25,185 bases of DNA from JBBRHF01 sp038223055 (GTDB taxonomy: Bacteria > Actinomycetota > Actinomycetes > JACCUZ01), in NCBI GenBank assembly GCA_038223055.1, contig JBBRHF010000042.1, positions 1 to 25,185 of the forward strand, read 5' to 3'. The notes beneath the pieces are model-generated. The model was given only the letters and a program-made list of their open reading frames with translations. It searched no databases and was not told the DNA's origin. Made by a program: the position numbers and the translations under genes. This document shows, piece after piece, positions 6,929 through 16,284 of this stretch (positions are counted from its first letter, which is position 1; each line of letters opens with the position of its first letter).

Positions 6929-8491
6929 TCAGCGCACCCCCAGCCACTTCATCGCGCGCAACGCCCCGGTGAGCGTCGCCGCCCACCTCTCGTCGGACAG
7001 GTGTCGGGGCGCGCCGAACCCGAGAAAGCGTTGCGTGGCAATGGTCTGACACTCGGTGAATGTGAGGATGCCCTCCTCGCCGTGGCGCCGGCCGATGCCG
7101 CTGTCCTTCATGCCGCCCATCGGCGCCGCGACGCTGCCCCAGGCGGCGCCGTAGGCCTCGTTGACGTTCACGGTGCCCGCCTCGATGCGCGCGGCCACCC
7201 GCCGGCCTCGGGACAGATCGGCCGTCCAGACCGCAGCGTTGAGCCCGTACGTCGAGTCGTTGGCGCGGCGTACCGCCACGTCGTCGTCGGCGACGCGCGA
7301 CACCGCGACGACCGGTCCGAACGTCTCCTGTGCGTAGCAAGCCATGCCCGGCACCACACCGGTCAGCACGGTCGGCTCATAGAACAGCGGACCAATGTCG
7401 GGTCGGGCCTGGCCGCCGGCGATCACGGTCGCGCCGCGGGAGCGGGCATCCTCGACGTGGCGGGTCACCGTCTCCAACTGGCGCGCCGACACCAGCGAGC
7501 CCATGTCGGCGTGAAAGTCCAGCCCGGCGCCGAGCCGCATCGAGCGCACCCGCGCGAGGAAGCGGGTGAGGAACGCCTCGTAGACCCGGTCGGCGACGAG
7601 CAAGCGTTCCATCGAGATGCACAACTGACCTGCGGAGGAGAACGACGCGCGCACCGCAGCCTCGGCGGCCCGCTCCAGCGGGGCGTCGTCGAGCACCAGC
7701 ATGGCGTTCTTGCCGCCGAGCTCGAGCGAGCAGCCGATCAGCCGGCGCCCGGCCACCTCGGCGATCTCGCGGCCGACCCTGGTGGAGCCGGTGAACATGA
7801 CGTGGTCGGCATACGCCACGATCGCCGGCCCCAACGTCGGCCCGTCGCCCAGCACCACCTGCCACAGTCCCTCAGGCAGCCCCGCCTCGACCAGCAACGC
7901 CTTGGCCCATAACGCGGTCAGCGCCGTCTGGGTGTCGGGTTTGAGGACCACGCCGTTGCCGGCGAGCAGGGCCGGGATGGCGTCGCTGACCGACAGGGTC
8001 AACGGGTAGTTCCATGGCGAGATGATGCCGACAACCCCCTTGGGGTGGCGCAACTCGTCGACCCGGGTGGCGACCGGGAACACGCCGGTACGTCGCCGGG
8101 CGCGCAGCGTCCGGGCCGCAGTGCGGCCGTAGTGCCGGGCCACGATCGCCACGTCGGCGACCTCCTCGAACGCGTGCTTGCGGGCCTTGCCCGTCTCCCG
8201 CTGCACAAGGTCGAGCACCTCGCTCTGGCGGTCCAGCACCAGGTCGTGGAACCGCAGCGCGACGCGGGCCCGGTCGGCGGCGGGGGTCCGCGCCCAGGAC
8301 CGCTGGGTCGCGCGCGCCACGTCGAACGCCGCCGCAACATCGGCCACCGTCGACAGCGGCAACTCGGCGAGGACCGCACCGGTGAACGGCGCGATCGTGG
8401 TCACCCTGCCGCCGGTCGGGCTTGCGGTGACCCCGGCACCCAACCGGACGACGAGGTCGGGTTCCAGGGGTGAGACCAGCGTGGCGGACAT
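6929..8491 (-). CDS. gabD2: Aldehyde dehydrogenase, succinate-semialdehyde dehydrogenase type
   Basis: A 520-residue NAD(P)+-dependent aldehyde dehydrogenase. The sequence shows the Rossmann-type entry ISPWNYPLT, the cofactor segment FTGSTRVG, the general base Glu in LELGGKN (about residue 257) and the nucleophile Cys291 in SAGQLCISMERL. The GQLC/SMERL context is that of the actinobacterial GabD2 group annotated as succinic semialdehyde dehydrogenase, which oxidises succinic semialdehyde to succinate; substrate assignment rests on that resemblance. Start ATG 8491 gives the expected family length; the frame continues upstream into the neighbouring gene's antisense and is not used. A TACCCT hexamer ends 7 bases before the ATG, so the transcript may be leaderless. 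It heads a likely two-gene unit with the short-chain dehydrogenase. Confidence 0.9.
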   Translation of the reverse strand: MSATLVSPLEPDLVVRLGAGVTASPTGGRVTTIAPFTGAVLAELPLSTVADVAAAFDVARATQRSWARTPAADRARVALRFHDLVLDRQSEVLDLVQRETGKARKHAFEEVADVAIVARHYGRTAARTLRARRRTGVFPVATRVDELRHPKGVVGIISPWNYPLTLSVSDAIPALLAGNGVVLKPDTQTALTALWAKALLVEAGLPEGLWQVVLGDGPTLGPAIVAYADHVMFTGSTRVGREIAEVAGRRLIGCSLELGGKNAMLVLDDAPLERAAEAAVRASFSSAGQLCISMERLLVADRVYEAFLTRFLARVRSMRLGAGLDFHADMGSLVSARQLETVTRHVEDARSRGATVIAGGQARPDIGPLFYEPTVLTGVVPGMACYAQETFGPVVAVSRVADDDVAVRRANDSTYGLNAAVWTADLSRGRRVAARIEAGTVNVNEAYGAAWGSVAAPMGGMKDSGIGRRHGEEGILTFTECQTIATQRFLGFGAPRHLSDERWAATLTGALRAMKWLGVR

Positions 8492-8498
8492 GAGCGTC

Positions 8499-8504
8499 AG
8501 GGTA
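8499..8504 (-). promoter_or_regulatory. Candidate -10 for leaderless aldehyde dehydrogenase mRNA
   Basis: TACCCT (TANNNT) on the minus strand, followed by exactly 7 bases and then the ATG at 8491. This is the spacing seen in leaderless actinobacterial transcripts. No clear -35 was found. Confidence 0.35.
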
Positions 8505-8549
8505 CGTCCACCGTCGTGCAACTCCTCGATACAGACCTTCCCCTCCGCA

Positions 8550-8555
8550 TAGGCT
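8550..8555 (+). promoter_or_regulatory. Candidate -10 for leaderless DUF6398-like transcript
   Basis: TAGGCT (TANNNT) with 7 bases to the GTG at 8563. A TCGATA hexamer at 8526-8531 is 18 bases upstream and matches the -35 consensus at 4 of 6 positions. Confidence 0.35.
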
Positions 8556-8562
8556 TGCTTGC

Positions 8563-10302
8563 GTGGCGAAGAAGAAGCGTGGCCGTGGGCGCCAGCCGCC
8601 GCGGCGCCCTGCGATCTCCGGGCCCACGCGTGAGCCGCAGGGCGGTGACCAGGTGGAGGACCAGCAGTTGTTCCAGGGCTGCGCCGAGGGCTGCGGTCAG
8701 ATGATCCGCTCGACCTGTTGGCGGTCGTCAGCGGATTCCTCGAGATCACCGACTCACGAATCCGCGACCCGTTCGCCGGTGATGAGCACAGGACGAGCTT
8801 GGCTGAACTCGTGGAGACGTTCGTCGCCACGTCGTTCACGGAGACGACCGCAACCTTGACAGCGTTGCGGGCGATGGTGACCGACGAGGTGCTAGCGGCT
8901 CGGATCGGTCGTGAGCTCGCGGCCCGGAGGCACCCGCTGCCAGCCTGGCTCACCGGGCTCCACCAGGCTCGGATCGAGCCCGACGTCTGGTTCCTGACCC
9001 ACGTGCTGGGAGACGGCGACGACTATCTCTTCGGAGTCACGCTGCCCTCGGGCCACTCGCTGTCGGCGCTGGTCTACGTCGATCACAACCTTGGCGGGGT
9101 CGTCAAGGACGCGTTCGTGGTCTCTGAACGGGTTGACGATATGGCGCTGAAGCTCGGCTCCACCATCGACGGCCCCGACCAGTCACTGACCCGCACTGAC
9201 GGCGCAGGCGCGCGCGCCGTGATGGAGCGCGCGATCGACCACGGCTCACGGCTCTACCCGCCGCTCGAGTCCGAGAGTTGGCCGATGTCCAGGCCGTTGG
9301 TGGAGTGGATGCTGCGCCTGCTACCGCCGGGCGGCATCGCAGCCGAGGCCAAAGAGTGGTCAGACCAGGAGATGGCTGGCATCGCCGATGCCTTCTTCGC
9401 GTCGGCCTTCGGTGTCCCCTTCGATCGCGACGACGAGCGCAGCCTGCTGGAAAGCGTGCTGTGGTTCGGCACCGGCTACGCGACTGGCGATCCGTTTCGC
9501 TGGAGCCCGGTGACCGTGGCGATGCTGCTGGAAGACTGGTTCCCCCGCAAGGTCGTCGCCGAGCCGTCGTTTCTCGCGAGGCTGCCCGACCTGCTGCGTG
9601 CCTACATCCGCTACTGCCACGACGGGAAGGGCATCCGCGCGGCGCTGACGGAGGAGACGCTCGCCGCGGTCGATGACTGCGAGCCCGACTACCAGGAGGC
9701 GATTCGCTCGGCCCGGTCACCAGATCCGGCCGCGCTCCTCGCCGGCATGCTCGCCGCCCGGGCCGCGGAGGAGTGCGCCGCCCTGAGCACCCGGCGAGAT
9801 CATGCTCGAAGGCCTCGATGCCGATGTCGGCGGCCGGCTCCAGCTGCAGAACCTGGCCGACGGTCCGTTGCCGGAGGAGCCCTTCGCGTGGGCCGGCATC
9901 GCCGAGGACATCAGGCCCGTGGTCCAGGAGATGCTCGACGCCTGTGACCGGTGTGCCGACGAACTCCTCGATGTCGAGCACCGCACCGCCATGCGGCGGT
10001 TCCTGCGCCGAGCGGCATTGGGAGACCCCGCAGCCTTCCGCCGAAAGGCAGCACCGATAAGAGGTGCAGCTGCCGTTGCCTGGGTGATTTGCCGGGCGAA
10101 CGGAACCGTCAGCGCCTACTGGTCCGGCCTTACGACCCAAGGGCTCCTGGCCTGGTTCGGCGTGAAGGGCAGTGTCTCCCAGCGGGCCGAGCCGCTGCTG
10201 CGCGCTAATGGCGTCGACCCATACCGGCTCTATGGGGCGATGAGTCTTGGCGCAGCCGATCTGCTGACCTCCAAGCGGCGGGCGGACATCATCGCGAGTT
10301 AG
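8563..10302 (+). pseudogene. DUF6398-like actinobacterial protein gene split by two frameshifts
   Basis: One gene of about 578 codons read in three pieces. Piece 1 (GTG 8563, frame 1) encodes a Lys/Arg-rich start, AKKKRGRGR, up to about EDQQLF. Piece 2 (frame 3, from about 8670 to 9790) begins LRSDDPLDLLAVVSGFLE and continues through DPDQSLTRTDG and LLESVLWFGTGYATGDP. Piece 3 (frame 1, from 9793) begins GEIMLEGLDADVGGRLQLQ and ends in LLTSKRRADIIAS. The first break lies between 8649 (just past a frame-3 stop) and about 8700 and behaves as a one-base loss. The second sits at the CCC run 9790-9792 and behaves as a one-base gain. The pieces run colinearly into what I remember of this full-length family; its function is unknown to me. 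Conservation on both sides argues for recent decay or sequencing error. Convergent with glpD. Confidence 0.75.
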
Positions 10303-10310
10303 GGACCGCT

Positions 10311-10350
10311 GGCTCGCCGAGTGACGGCTCGCCGAGTGACGGCTCGCCGA
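10311..10350. repeat. 15-bp tandem repeat between convergent genes
   Basis: ggctcgccgagtgac at 10311-10325 and 10326-10340, followed by a 10-base partial copy to 10350. It begins 8 bases after the upstream stop codon; no clear terminator hairpin is visible in this 82-base gap. Confidence 0.85.
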
Positions 10351-10384
10351 CCAACGGAATGCGGCCGGGCTCTGGCGAAGCCGA

Positions 10385-12073
10385 TCAGGCGCCGAGGCGC
10401 ACATCCGCTGCGCCGAGCCGGGCGGCGTCGGCGGTCTGGTCGTCGGGCTGGTGCTGCGACTCGCGCTCCGCGGCGACCCGCGCATCGTAGTGCTCGAGCT
10501 CGCGGGCGATGTCCGACTCGCTCCATCCCAGGACGGGGGCGATCAGGTCGGCCACGTCACGGGCCGCCTCGATCCCACGGTCCGGCACTTCGATCGAGAT
10601 CCGGGTGCGCCGGGTGAGCACGTCCTCCAGGTGCTGGGCACCCTCGTGGCTCGCGGCGTAGTAGGCCTCGACCCGCAGATATTCGGGGGCGCCGGCCAAC
10701 GGCTGACCCAGCTCGGGCCGGTCCGCGATCAGGTCGAGCAACTCCGACATGATCGTGCCGTAGCGGCCCAGCAGGTGCTCGATCATGGTCACGTGCAGCC
10801 CGACCCGGGATGCGGTGAGCTGGCGGGAGTTCCAGGCGCCGACGTAGCCGTCCGCGCCGACCAGCGGGACCCGTTCGGTGCACGAGGCCGGGATCCGGCG
10901 CTCCATGTTGTGCACCGCGGCGTCCACGGCGTCCTTGGCCATCACACGGTACGTCGTGTACTTGCCGCCGGCGATGACCGTCAGTCCCCGGACCGGACTG
11001 GAGACGCCGTGCTCGCGGGTCAGCTTGCTGGTCGACTCCGACTCCCCGGCCAGCAGCGGCCGCAGCCCGGCATAGACACCGACGACATCCTCGCGCGTGA
11101 GCGGGTCGGCCAGCAGGGTGTTGGCGTGGCCCAGCAGGTAGTCGATGTCGGTCTGGCTGGCCGCGGGATGGGCCAGGTCCAGGGACCAGTCGGTGTCGGT
11201 CGTCCCGATGATCCAGTGGCTCCCCCACGGGACGATGAACAGCAGACTCTTCTCGGTGCGGGTGATGACACCGGTCGCGGAGTTGATCCGGTTGCGCGGG
11301 ATCACCAGGTGGACACCCTTGGACGCCCGCACCTGGAACTGGCCCCGGCCGCCGACCATCTCCTGGATCTCGTCGGTCCAGACGCCAGCGGCGTTGATCA
11401 CCTGGGCGGCCCGGATCTCGAATTCGCGTCCACTTTCCAGATCCTTGGCGCGGACCCCGACGACCCGGTCGTCCGCGCGCAGGAAGCCGACGACGCGGGT
11501 GCTGTTGGCACACAGGGCACCGAAGTTGGCCGCCGTACGGGTCAGCATCATGGTGTGCCTGGCGTCGTCCACCTGGCCCTCGTAGAACCGGATCGCGCCC
11601 CGGATCGCTGTGCGGTCCCCGGACGGGAACGACTCGAAGGTCTTCTTGCGGCTCATGTGCCGGTGGTGGCCGGGCACGCCGCGCCCGGCCCCCATCACGT
11701 CGTAGACCCCGATGCCCATGCCCACATAGGCACGGTCGATGGGCTTGCTCAGCGGGTAGATGAACGGCACCGGGCGGGCCAGGTGCGGGCACAACGTGTT
11801 CAGCACCAGCGAGCGCTCCCGCAACGCCTCGAACACGAGGGCGAAGTTGAACTGCTCGAGATAGCGCAGGCCGCCGTGGAACAGCTTGGTCGAGCGGCTG
11901 GACGTGCCGGAGGCGTAGTCGCGGGCCTCGACCAGGCCCACCTTGAGCCCTCGGGTGGCGGCGTCGAGCGCGGATCCCGCGCCGACGACCCCGCCCCCGA
12001 TGACCAGGACATCCATCTCTTCAGTGGCGAGCCGGTTCAGTGCTTCGGCTCGCCCCTCTGGACTCAGGACCAC
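10385..12073 (-). CDS. glpD: Glycerol-3-phosphate dehydrogenase (FAD, quinone-linked)
   Basis: Oxidises sn-glycerol 3-phosphate to dihydroxyacetone phosphate at the inner face of the membrane and passes electrons to quinone. The 562-residue product starts with an FAD dinucleotide-binding motif GGGVVGAG (26-33) and continues with the GlpD hallmark ASGTSSRSTKLFHGGLRYLE. The FAD-oxidoreductase core includes VINAAGVW, GTTDTDW and GGKYTTYR, and the C-terminal helical domain carries the conserved E-YYAASHEGAQHLEDVLTRR-type segment. Start GTG 12073 is chosen because it follows the glpK stop by two bases and gives the family's usual N-terminus (LSPEGRAEALNRL before the FAD motif). It is the last gene of glpF-glpK-glpD. 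A Gln/Asp-rich tail follows the conserved region. Confidence 0.95.
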   Translation of the reverse strand: MVLSPEGRAEALNRLATEEMDVLVIGGGVVGAGSALDAATRGLKVGLVEARDYASGTSSRSTKLFHGGLRYLEQFNFALVFEALRERSLVLNTLCPHLARPVPFIYPLSKPIDRAYVGMGIGVYDVMGAGRGVPGHHRHMSRKKTFESFPSGDRTAIRGAIRFYEGQVDDARHTMMLTRTAANFGALCANSTRVVGFLRADDRVVGVRAKDLESGREFEIRAAQVINAAGVWTDEIQEMVGGRGQFQVRASKGVHLVIPRNRINSATGVITRTEKSLLFIVPWGSHWIIGTTDTDWSLDLAHPAASQTDIDYLLGHANTLLADPLTREDVVGVYAGLRPLLAGESESTSKLTREHGVSSPVRGLTVIAGGKYTTYRVMAKDAVDAAVHNMERRIPASCTERVPLVGADGYVGAWNSRQLTASRVGLHVTMIEHLLGRYGTIMSELLDLIADRPELGQPLAGAPEYLRVEAYYAASHEGAQHLEDVLTRRTRISIEVPDRGIEAARDVADLIAPVLGWSESDIARELEHYDARVAAERESQHQPDDQTADAARLGAADVRLGA

Positions 12074-12075
12074 GA

Positions 12076-13590
12076 TCAGTCGACCTCGACCCAGTCCAGG
12101 GTGCGCTCGACGGCTTTCTTCCAGCCGGCGTAGCCCACCGCGCGCTGCTCGTCGGACCACTCCGGGGTCCAGCGGCGGGACTCGTTCCAGTTTTCCCGGA
12201 GCTCGTCGGTGTTCGCCCAGAAGCCCACCGCGAGGCCCGCGGCGTAGGCCGCACCGAGCGCCGTCGTCTCGGCGACCACCGGCCGGCTCACCGGGACCCC
12301 GATGATGTCGGCCTGCATCTGCATGCACAGGTTGTTGGCGGTGACGCCACCGTCCACCTTGAGCACCTCCAGGTGCACCCCAGAGTCGGCCTCCATCGCC
12401 TCGGACACGTCGCGGCTCTGGTAGCAGATCGCCTCCAGCGTGGCGCGGGCGATGTGGGCGTTGGTGTTGAAGCGGCTCAGGCCGACGATGGCGCCGCGCG
12501 CGTCGCTGCGCCAGTAGGGGGCGAACAGGCCGGAGAAGGCGGGCACGAAGTAGATGCCGCCGTTGTCCGGCACCTCGCGGGCCAGGCCCTCGACCTCGTA
12601 GGCGCCCGAGATGATGCCGAGCTGGTCGCGCAGCCACTGCACGGCCGACCCGGTCACCGCGATGGACCCCTCCAGGGCATAGACGGGGGCCTCGGTGCCG
12701 AACTGGTAGCACACGGTCGTGAGCAGGCCGTTCTTGCTCCGGACCAGCTCGGTGCCGGTGTTCAACAGCATGAAGTTGCCGGTGCCGTAGGTGTTCTTGG
12801 CCTCGCCCGGCGCGAAGCAGACCTGACCGAACATGGCCGCCTGCTGGTCGCCGAGGTCACCGGTCAGGCGGATCCCGCCGTAGGCCAACGACTCGGACGT
12901 CTCGCCGTAGCCATTCGGGTCCGAGGACGGCCGGATCTCGGGCAGCATCACGCGCGGCAGGTTGAAGAAGCCGAGCAGCTCGTCGTCCCAGTCCAAGGTC
13001 TCGAGGTTCATCAGCATGGTGCGGCTGGCGTTGGTGACGTCGGTGATGTGCACCCCGCCGCGAGGACCGCCGGTGAGGTTCCACAGCACCCACGAGTCGG
13101 TGTTTCCGAACAGGGCGTCGCCGTTCTCGGCGTCCTCACGGGCTCCGGGGACGTTCTCCAGGATCCACTGGATCTTGCCGCCGGAGAAGTAGGTGGCGGG
13201 GGGCAGCCCGGCCTTCTCCCGGATGATGGCCCCGCGGCCGTCCCGGTCCAGGGCACTGGCGATCCGGTCGGTGCGGGTGTCCTGCCAGACGATGGCGTTG
13301 TAGTAGGGACGGCCGGTCTTCTTGTTCCAGACCACGGCCGTCTCGCGCTGGTTGGTGATCCCGAGCGCGGCCAGGTCGCTGGGCTGCAGCTTCGCGCTGT
13401 TCAACGCGGTCTGCACGACGGAGCTGGTCCGCTCCCAGATCTCCACTGGGTTGTGCTCCACCCAGCCGGCCTTCGGCAGGATCTGCTCGTGCTCCAGCTG
13501 GTGCTTGCTCACCTCGTTGCCGCCGTGGTCGAAGACCATGAACCGGGAACTGGTGGTGCCCTGGTCGATGGCACCTACGAAATCCGCCAT
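12076..13590 (-). CDS. glpK: Glycerol kinase
   Basis: Phosphorylates glycerol to sn-glycerol 3-phosphate with ATP, trapping glycerol that enters through GlpF. The 504-residue protein is full length for the FGGY sugar-kinase family. It opens with the phosphate-loop motif GAIDQGTTSSR, has ITNQRET and WQDTRT in the N-terminal lobe, the glycerol-site stretch GDLGDQQAA, and in the C-terminal lobe VPAFSGLFAPYW and KVDGGVTANN. ATG 13590 has an excellent GGAGGAG ribosome site. It is 50 bases downstream of glpF and runs into glpD with only two bases between stop and start, so glpK and glpD are almost certainly on one message. Confidence 0.97.
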   Translation of the reverse strand: MADFVGAIDQGTTSSRFMVFDHGGNEVSKHQLEHEQILPKAGWVEHNPVEIWERTSSVVQTALNSAKLQPSDLAALGITNQRETAVVWNKKTGRPYYNAIVWQDTRTDRIASALDRDGRGAIIREKAGLPPATYFSGGKIQWILENVPGAREDAENGDALFGNTDSWVLWNLTGGPRGGVHITDVTNASRTMLMNLETLDWDDELLGFFNLPRVMLPEIRPSSDPNGYGETSESLAYGGIRLTGDLGDQQAAMFGQVCFAPGEAKNTYGTGNFMLLNTGTELVRSKNGLLTTVCYQFGTEAPVYALEGSIAVTGSAVQWLRDQLGIISGAYEVEGLAREVPDNGGIYFVPAFSGLFAPYWRSDARGAIVGLSRFNTNAHIARATLEAICYQSRDVSEAMEADSGVHLEVLKVDGGVTANNLCMQMQADIIGVPVSRPVVAETTALGAAYAAGLAVGFWANTDELRENWNESRRWTPEWSDEQRAVGYAGWKKAVERTLDWVEVD

Positions 13591-13640
13591 TGCTCCTCCT
13601 GAAGGGTCGATGCCGGTGGGTCGATGGTCAACCCGCGAGG

Positions 13641-14486
<846 letters not shown>

Positions 14487-14510
14487 GTCGCGCCTCCCTG
14501 GAACGCTCGT

Positions 14511-14541
14511 CGGTGCGAGAGGCCTGGGTCCCCTCGCACCG
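14511..14541. promoter_or_regulatory. Hairpin/inverted repeat in front of glpF
   Basis: Perfect 9-bp arms cggtgcgag (14511-14519) and ctcgcaccg (14533-14541), extended inward by further pairs including one G-T. It lies between the phosphodiesterase stop (14577) and the glpF ATG (14486). It could be a Rho-independent-like terminator of the upstream gene without a T-tract, or an operator/leader structure for glpF. Confidence 0.6.
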
Positions 14542-14576
14542 CTGGCGTCAACCTAGTCCACAACGGGCCACCATGG

Positions 14577-15776
14577 TCAAGATGCGCGGTCCCGCGTCCG
14601 GCGCAGGTTCCGAGGCGTCCCGGCGAGCACCGCGTCGCGAGCGGCGACGGCGACATCGGGATTGTCGCTGAATACGCCGTCCACGCCCAGCCGCAGGAAC
14701 AGCGCCACCTCGCCCGCCAGGTCACCGATCGCAACCGGTTCGGCGCCGATGCGGAAGTCGTTGGGCAGGAAAGTGTTCTCGCGCCGGAAGGTCCAGGAGT
14801 GCACAAGCAGCCCCCGCCGGTGCGCGTCGATCACGAGCCGGGACGGGGCCGCCAGCGAGCCGTCGGCCTGCCGAGGCACGATCAGGTTCTTGTTCACGCC
14901 GACCGCGTCGGCGTAGCGCGAGATGCCCCGCAGCCCGCGTGGTGTCGCGAGGTCGGCGTAGGTCCGCCGGTCACCGGCCGCGACCAGGTCGTAGGGCGCG
15001 CCGGTCGCGTCCAGCAGCTGCACGATCGGCGCCTCGATCAGCCGAGACAGCTCCATCAGGTTGCCCACCTCGAAGGACTGCACGAAGACCGGGGCGTCCT
15101 TGCGGTCCAGGCCGTTGCGGCGCAGTGCGCGCACCAGCGGCTCCTCCAGCGAGAGCCCGATCGAGTCGAAATAGGTCGGGTGCTTGGTCTCGGGATAGAT
15201 CCCGATGGTCCGCCCCGTGCGCCGGCTCCAGCGCGTGGCCAGGTCGATGACTTGTTGGAAGGTCGGGACCCGGAACCGCCCGTCGTACGCCGTGTTGGCG
15301 GGCCGCACGGCCGGGATGCGCTCCTTGGCGCGCAGCGTGTCGAGCTCCGCGAGGGTGAAGTCCTCGGTGAACCATCCGGTGATGCTCACCCCGTCGACGG
15401 TCTTGGTCGCCTTGCGCCCCGCAAACTCGGGATGGGTCGCGACGTCGGTGGTGCCCGAGATCTCGTTCTCGTGGCGCGCCACCAGGACACCGTCCTTGGT
15501 GGACACCAGGTCGGGCTCGATGTAGTCCGCGCCCATCCGGATCGCCAGCGTGTAGGCGGCGAGGGTGTGCTCGGGGCGGTAGCCGCTGGCCCCCCGGTGG
15601 GCGATGACGACGGGATGAACCAGGGAGCCCGTCCCAGCGTCTGATCGGGCGACGTGACGGCCGGCTGCGACCGTCGTGGCCGTCGCGGGCGCCGGGATGG
15701 ACAGGGTGGTCAGCATGGTGAGCGGGGCGAACAGGGCCGCCGTGGCTGCTCCGAGCGGGCGAGTGATGACACGCAC
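14577..15776 (-). CDS. Secreted glycerophosphodiester phosphodiesterase
   Basis: Hydrolyses glycerophosphodiesters (deacylated phospholipids) to glycerol 3-phosphate and an alcohol, outside the cytoplasmic membrane. The 399-residue protein starts with a signal peptide (Arg residues, hydrophobic stretch about 8-28, then an Ala-rich cleavage region). The GDPD TIM-barrel follows with IAHRGASGYRPEHT (His60, Arg61, Glu69), GADYIEPDL (Glu87, Asp89) and His102. Later hallmarks are IYPETKHP, VQSFEV and a C-terminal GVDGVFSDNP. GTG 15776 is fixed by an AAGGAGG ribosome site. It precedes glpF on the same strand, so its product feeds the glp pathway. The family also includes GlpQ; which subgroup this is cannot be set from motifs alone. 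Confidence 0.93.
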   Translation of the reverse strand: MRVITRPLGAATAALFAPLTMLTTLSIPAPATATTVAAGRHVARSDAGTGSLVHPVVIAHRGASGYRPEHTLAAYTLAIRMGADYIEPDLVSTKDGVLVARHENEISGTTDVATHPEFAGRKATKTVDGVSITGWFTEDFTLAELDTLRAKERIPAVRPANTAYDGRFRVPTFQQVIDLATRWSRRTGRTIGIYPETKHPTYFDSIGLSLEEPLVRALRRNGLDRKDAPVFVQSFEVGNLMELSRLIEAPIVQLLDATGAPYDLVAAGDRRTYADLATPRGLRGISRYADAVGVNKNLIVPRQADGSLAAPSRLVIDAHRRGLLVHSWTFRRENTFLPNDFRIGAEPVAIGDLAGEVALFLRLGVDGVFSDNPDVAVAARDAVLAGTPRNLRRTRDRAS

Positions 15777-15924
15777 GCCGTCCTCCTTCGGCAGCGCGCT
15801 CGGCACCGTCGACTCTCGCCGGCCGGCCACCGCCGATGACCATGAAAGGCACCCTGGCGGGCCGGGTCGCGGCGTCGACACGACGGGGGAAAGAACGTCA
15901 TATGAAGGGACAGGTGCGCCTACC

Positions 15925-16248
15925 GTGACCAAGGTGTTGCTCCCGATCCGCCTCGGCCGCGCCCGTTGCGCCGGCGTCGCCCTCGCGGCGATAGCGGCCC
16001 TGCCGGTCGCCACCCTCGTGCTCGCCGGCTGCGGGGCCGCGGCGGGCTCGCCTGGTCCTGCGCCCAGCACGACCAGGGCCGCGGCGCTGGTCCTCACCCG
16101 CACGGGAGGGATCGCCGGATTCCACGACACTCTCCGGGTCGCCTCCGACGGCACGGCCACCCTCACCCGGCGGTCGGGTCCCGCGTCGACCTGCCGGGTC
16201 GAGGCAGCGGCGCTGACTCGGCTGCGCGCGCTCGGCGCCCCGACCTGA
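15925..16248 (+). CDS. Small lipoprotein, emfourin-like (putative M4 protease inhibitor)
   Basis: 107 residues. A lipoprotein signal (Arg-rich start, hydrophobic core, lipobox LAGC with Cys36) predicts anchoring to the outer face of the membrane. The mature part has LTRTGGIAGFHDTLRVASDG, which resembles the (S/T)GG-x-AG segment of emfourin, the family described as inhibitors of the M4 protease protealysin. The gene is convergent with, and 36 bases from, an M4 protease. It is short: the region after the emfourin-like core seems truncated, ending ALGAPT, and another frame continues with an Ala-rich peptide for 16 residues. GTG 15925 is chosen. An eight-codon ATG frame (15902-15928) has its TGA overlapping this GTG and may couple translation. 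The family call is by motif and context only. Confidence 0.6.
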   Translation: MTKVLLPIRLGRARCAGVALAAIAALPVATLVLAGCGAAAGSPGPAPSTTRAAALVLTRTGGIAGFHDTLRVASDGTATLTRRSGPASTCRVEAAALTRLRALGAPT

Positions 16249-16284
16249 TCGAGGCCGCGGCCGCGGTCTTCGCCAGCTGTCGGG

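Noticed and set aside
8563..8859. Three independent small genes in place of one broken gene (8563-8859, 8718-9947, 9802-10302)
   Set aside because: The frames join colinearly at two one-base shifts and each tail beyond the junction turns into Arg-rich nonsense.
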